From the NCBI GenBank assembly GCA_016717705.1, contig JADKFD010000069.1:1-17137 (forward strand): DNA of 17,137 bases, written 5' to 3'. Shown here in pieces: positions 15,107 to 17,137 of this stretch (positions within the stretch are counted from its first letter, which is position 1; each line of letters starts with the position of its first letter). This DNA comes from Rhodanobacteraceae bacterium (GTDB lineage: Bacteria > Pseudomonadota > Gammaproteobacteria > Xanthomonadales > SZUA-5). The notes beneath the pieces were generated by a model. The model was not told the origin of the DNA. It ran no database searches and was given only the letters and a program-made list of their open reading frames with translations. The translations under genes and the position numbers were made by a program.

Positions 15107-16980
15107 ATGACGCCGAGCTTCACTCCCCGCGCATCGATGTCGCGCGCCGCGCTTTTTTCGAGCAGCGGGGACTGCCCGCAGGCCAGGTGCCGGAGACCAT
15201 TCTGCAATCGTGGACGCGCTGCCAGCGGCTCGGGCTGGTGGCAGAACGCCCCGGTCAGATCGAGCCGGTGCCGCAGGCTGAGCTCAAGCAGATCCGCGAG
15301 CGCAACGAGCGCCTGTGGCGACTGGCGCGCGCCGAACTCGAGGGTTTGACGCTGGAGCGAGCGCGCCAGCGGCAGCATGGTCTTGCTGACCGACGACCAG
15401 GGCTGGATTCTGGATGCTGGCGGCCATCCGCGGTTCCTGGATCGCGCCGGGCGCGTGGCGCTCGCGCCAGGTGCCTGCTGGGCGGAGTCCCAAGCGGGCA
15501 CCAATGCCATCGGCACTGCGATCGCCGAGGCGCGCGCGGTGGAAGTGCGCGGCGGTGAACACTATCTGGCACCGCACGCCATCTTGAACTGCTCGGCTGC
15601 ACCGATCTTCGATCCTTACGGACAACTGGTCGGTGTTCTCGATATATCCGGCGACTCGCGCGTGCCCCACGTGCACGCGCTGGGACTGGCCCAATTGGCG
15701 GTCACCAACATCGAGCACCGCTCTTCGATGCCGGCATCGGCGAATGCGCGAGTGCTGCGCCTGCACCAGACTATCCCGGCGCTGCTCGGCACGCGCGCAG
15801 CGTGCTGGCGTTTCGTGCGGGCCAGCTGATCGCCGCCAATCAGATCGGGCTGCAACTGCTGGGTCTGAGCCGCACCGATCTGGGCCGCGTGGCCTATGAC
15901 AACCTGTTCGCCGACACCTTGTCGCGCCTGCGCGACCGGGCACGTTCACCGACCAGCGTGGACGCACGCTGCATGGTCGGCTCGACGACGCGGCAGGAAC
16001 TCGCACGCGGCAACTGGTGGTGCCTGTTGCCAGCCCGTCACCTCGACGTGCCGTCGGCAACGATGACGTGCTGATGTTCGATCCGCAGATGGAAGTCGAA
16101 CTCGCGCGCGCCTGCCGCGTCATCGCGGCGGACCTGCCGGTGCTGCTGCAGGGCGAAACCGGCACCGGCAAGGAAGTTTTCGCGCGCGAACTGCACCGTC
16201 GCTGCAGCCGCGCGGGCAAACCCTTCGTGGCGATCAACTGTGCTGCACTGCCGGAAGGCCTGATCGAGGCCGAGCTGTTCGGCTACGAGGATGGCGCGTT
16301 CACCGGCGCCCGGCGTCACGGCAATCCCGGGCTTGCTGCGTCAGGCCGATGGCGGCGTGTTGTTCCTCGACGAGATCGGCGACATGCCCTTGGCGCTGCA
16401 GCCACGTCTGCTGCGGGTGCTGCAGGAGCGCGAACTGTCGCCACTCGGCGGTGGCAAGGCCGTGAAGCTGGACTTTGCCCTGGTCTGCGCTACCCATCGA
16501 AACCTCGAGGAAGCGATCGCCCAGGGCCGCTTCCGCGCCGATCTGTACTACCGTATTGCGCACCACGGCATCCACATCAGCCCGCTACGCGAACTCCGGA
16601 GCGCCAGTCCCGACAGCCGAACTGTGGCAGCGCCTGGCCGATAGGCGACGTCTCAGTCAGGACGCAATCGAAGCACTGGCGCACTACACCTGGCCTGGCA
16701 ATCTGCGACAGCTGGTGGCCTGCTTGCGCACGCTGGTGGCGCTCAGCGATCCCGGTGAACGGATCGATCTGGACGCGCTTCCGCTTTATCTGCGCTCAGC
16801 GCCAGCGCCGGCGGAGATGGCGCAGATCGCAGCAGAAGCACGGTCCGGAGAACTCGATCAGATCACCACCGCGCGATGCGCCAGGCGCTGGCGGCGTGCG
16901 CTGGGGTGCAGGCCGCGCGCAACTCGGCATCAGCCGCAGCACTTCGTATCGACGGCTGGGGCTGGCATCGGACGAAGTGA
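15107..16980 (+). CDS. AcoR-like sigma-54-dependent transcriptional activator, frameshifted
   Basis: This is an enhancer-binding protein that drives sigma-54 RNA polymerase by ATP hydrolysis. The N-terminus has RIDVARRAFFEQRGLPAGQV and ETILQSWTRCQRLGL. A GAF sensory domain follows (MVLLTDDQGWILDAGGH, CWAESQAGTNAIGTAIAEA, GGEHYLAPHAILNCSAAPIF, YGQLVGVLDISGD). The AAA+ domain has Walker A GETGTGKE, the sigma-54 contact loop GAFTGA, Walker B GGVLFLDEIGDMP, and FRADLYYRI. The C-terminus has a WPGNLRQLVACLRTLVALSD segment and a Fis-type helix-turn-helix with SRSTSYRRLG. Frames change at about 15125, 15375, 15780, 16050, 16325, 16605, 16760, 16880 and 16960. The start at ATG 15107 is the best guess. 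I end it at TGA 16978-16980, because reading through to 17096 would include a REP element. Restored size of about 624 aa suits AcoR. The inducer is unknown. Confidence 0.85.
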
Positions 16981-17044
16981 GGGCCAGAAGCATCAACACC
17001 GAAAGCACGCTCCGCCACCAATTCTGCGTGGACCTTCGGCGGGG

Positions 17045-17069
17045 TGTAGGAGCGCGCTCGCGCGCGATC
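17045..17069 (+). repeat. REP-like palindrome, family A
   Basis: It reads GTAGGAGCGCGCTCGCGCGC followed by GATC, the same family as 12-36 and 1071-1096, with the GTAG head. It lies just after the activator gene. The remaining bases to 17137 show nothing I can assign. Confidence 0.7.
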
Positions 17070-17137
17070 TTCACCCGTTCACACCGACACCGCTGAAAGA
17101 AGCCGCAGCGCGGTCACAATCGCCGCCAGATCACCGG

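Noticed and set aside
14768..15349. Plus-strand frame over the dehydrogenase start and intergenic region as a gene
   Set aside because: It is antisense to the dehydrogenase start, spans the sigma-54 promoter and palindromes, and shows no family features.
16981..17096. Extension of the AcoR-like protein to the stop at 17096
   Set aside because: The extension lies beyond the Fis-type helix-turn-helix, where such proteins end, and translates a REP palindrome (GARSRAIF). A one-base correction gives TGA at 16978-16980.

Overview
The window is high-GC bacterial chromosome. It most resembles the gammaproteobacterial order Xanthomonadales (Lysobacterales), though this is inferred rather than proven. 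The grounds are secreted proteins of styles common there (a CSLREA/choice-of-anchor beta-helix protein ending in GIFADGFE, and a PPC-like protein with a C-terminal GxWWNPxRxGEG/WYTYDPNGNPV domain), abundant REP-type repeats beginning with GTAG, and an HTTM-DCC fusion protein. No rRNA, tRNA, CRISPR array or insertion sequence was seen.

Layout. 1-1100: a small helical protein of unknown function with a clear intrinsic terminator, then a cluster of REP-like palindromes. 1208-1900: a minus-strand VapBC-type toxin-antitoxin pair with an inverted-repeat operator over its -10 box. 2005-4464: a MacB/FtsX-type permease with the duplicated (ADOP-like) architecture and no ATPase gene beside it. 4726-8705: three minus-strand genes for exported proteins (an unknown 176-aa protein, the beta-helix protein and the PPC-like protein), with REP elements between the first two. 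8989-12304: a minus-strand XRE-type regulator divergent from a plus-strand run of a sterol desaturase-family enzyme, a membrane-anchored unknown protein and an HTTM-DCC fusion, probably one transcription unit. 12317-16980: an aldehyde-oxidation module made of a DUF779 protein, an AcoD/ExaC-like aldehyde dehydrogenase and a divergent AcoR-like sigma-54 activator. A sigma-54 promoter and two 17-bp palindromes lie in the divergent intergenic region.

How the genes work together. The AcoR-like activator probably senses a small molecule through its GAF domain, binds the palindromes and drives the -24/-12 promoter of the aldehyde dehydrogenase. The DUF779 gene, normally a close partner, is separated from the dehydrogenase by about 720 bp filled with a five-unit REP array. 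VapBC is probably self-regulated. The desaturase cluster may be controlled by the divergent regulator.

Caveat. Almost every gene longer than about 200 codons is broken by one-base frameshifts, several in homopolymers, while family-typical protein sequence continues in another frame. Uncorrected indel errors in the assembly are the likeliest cause. I therefore annotate reconstructed genes, and their internal frames are approximate. The aldehyde dehydrogenase also appears to lack about 40 residues near its C-terminus, which single-base errors cannot explain.
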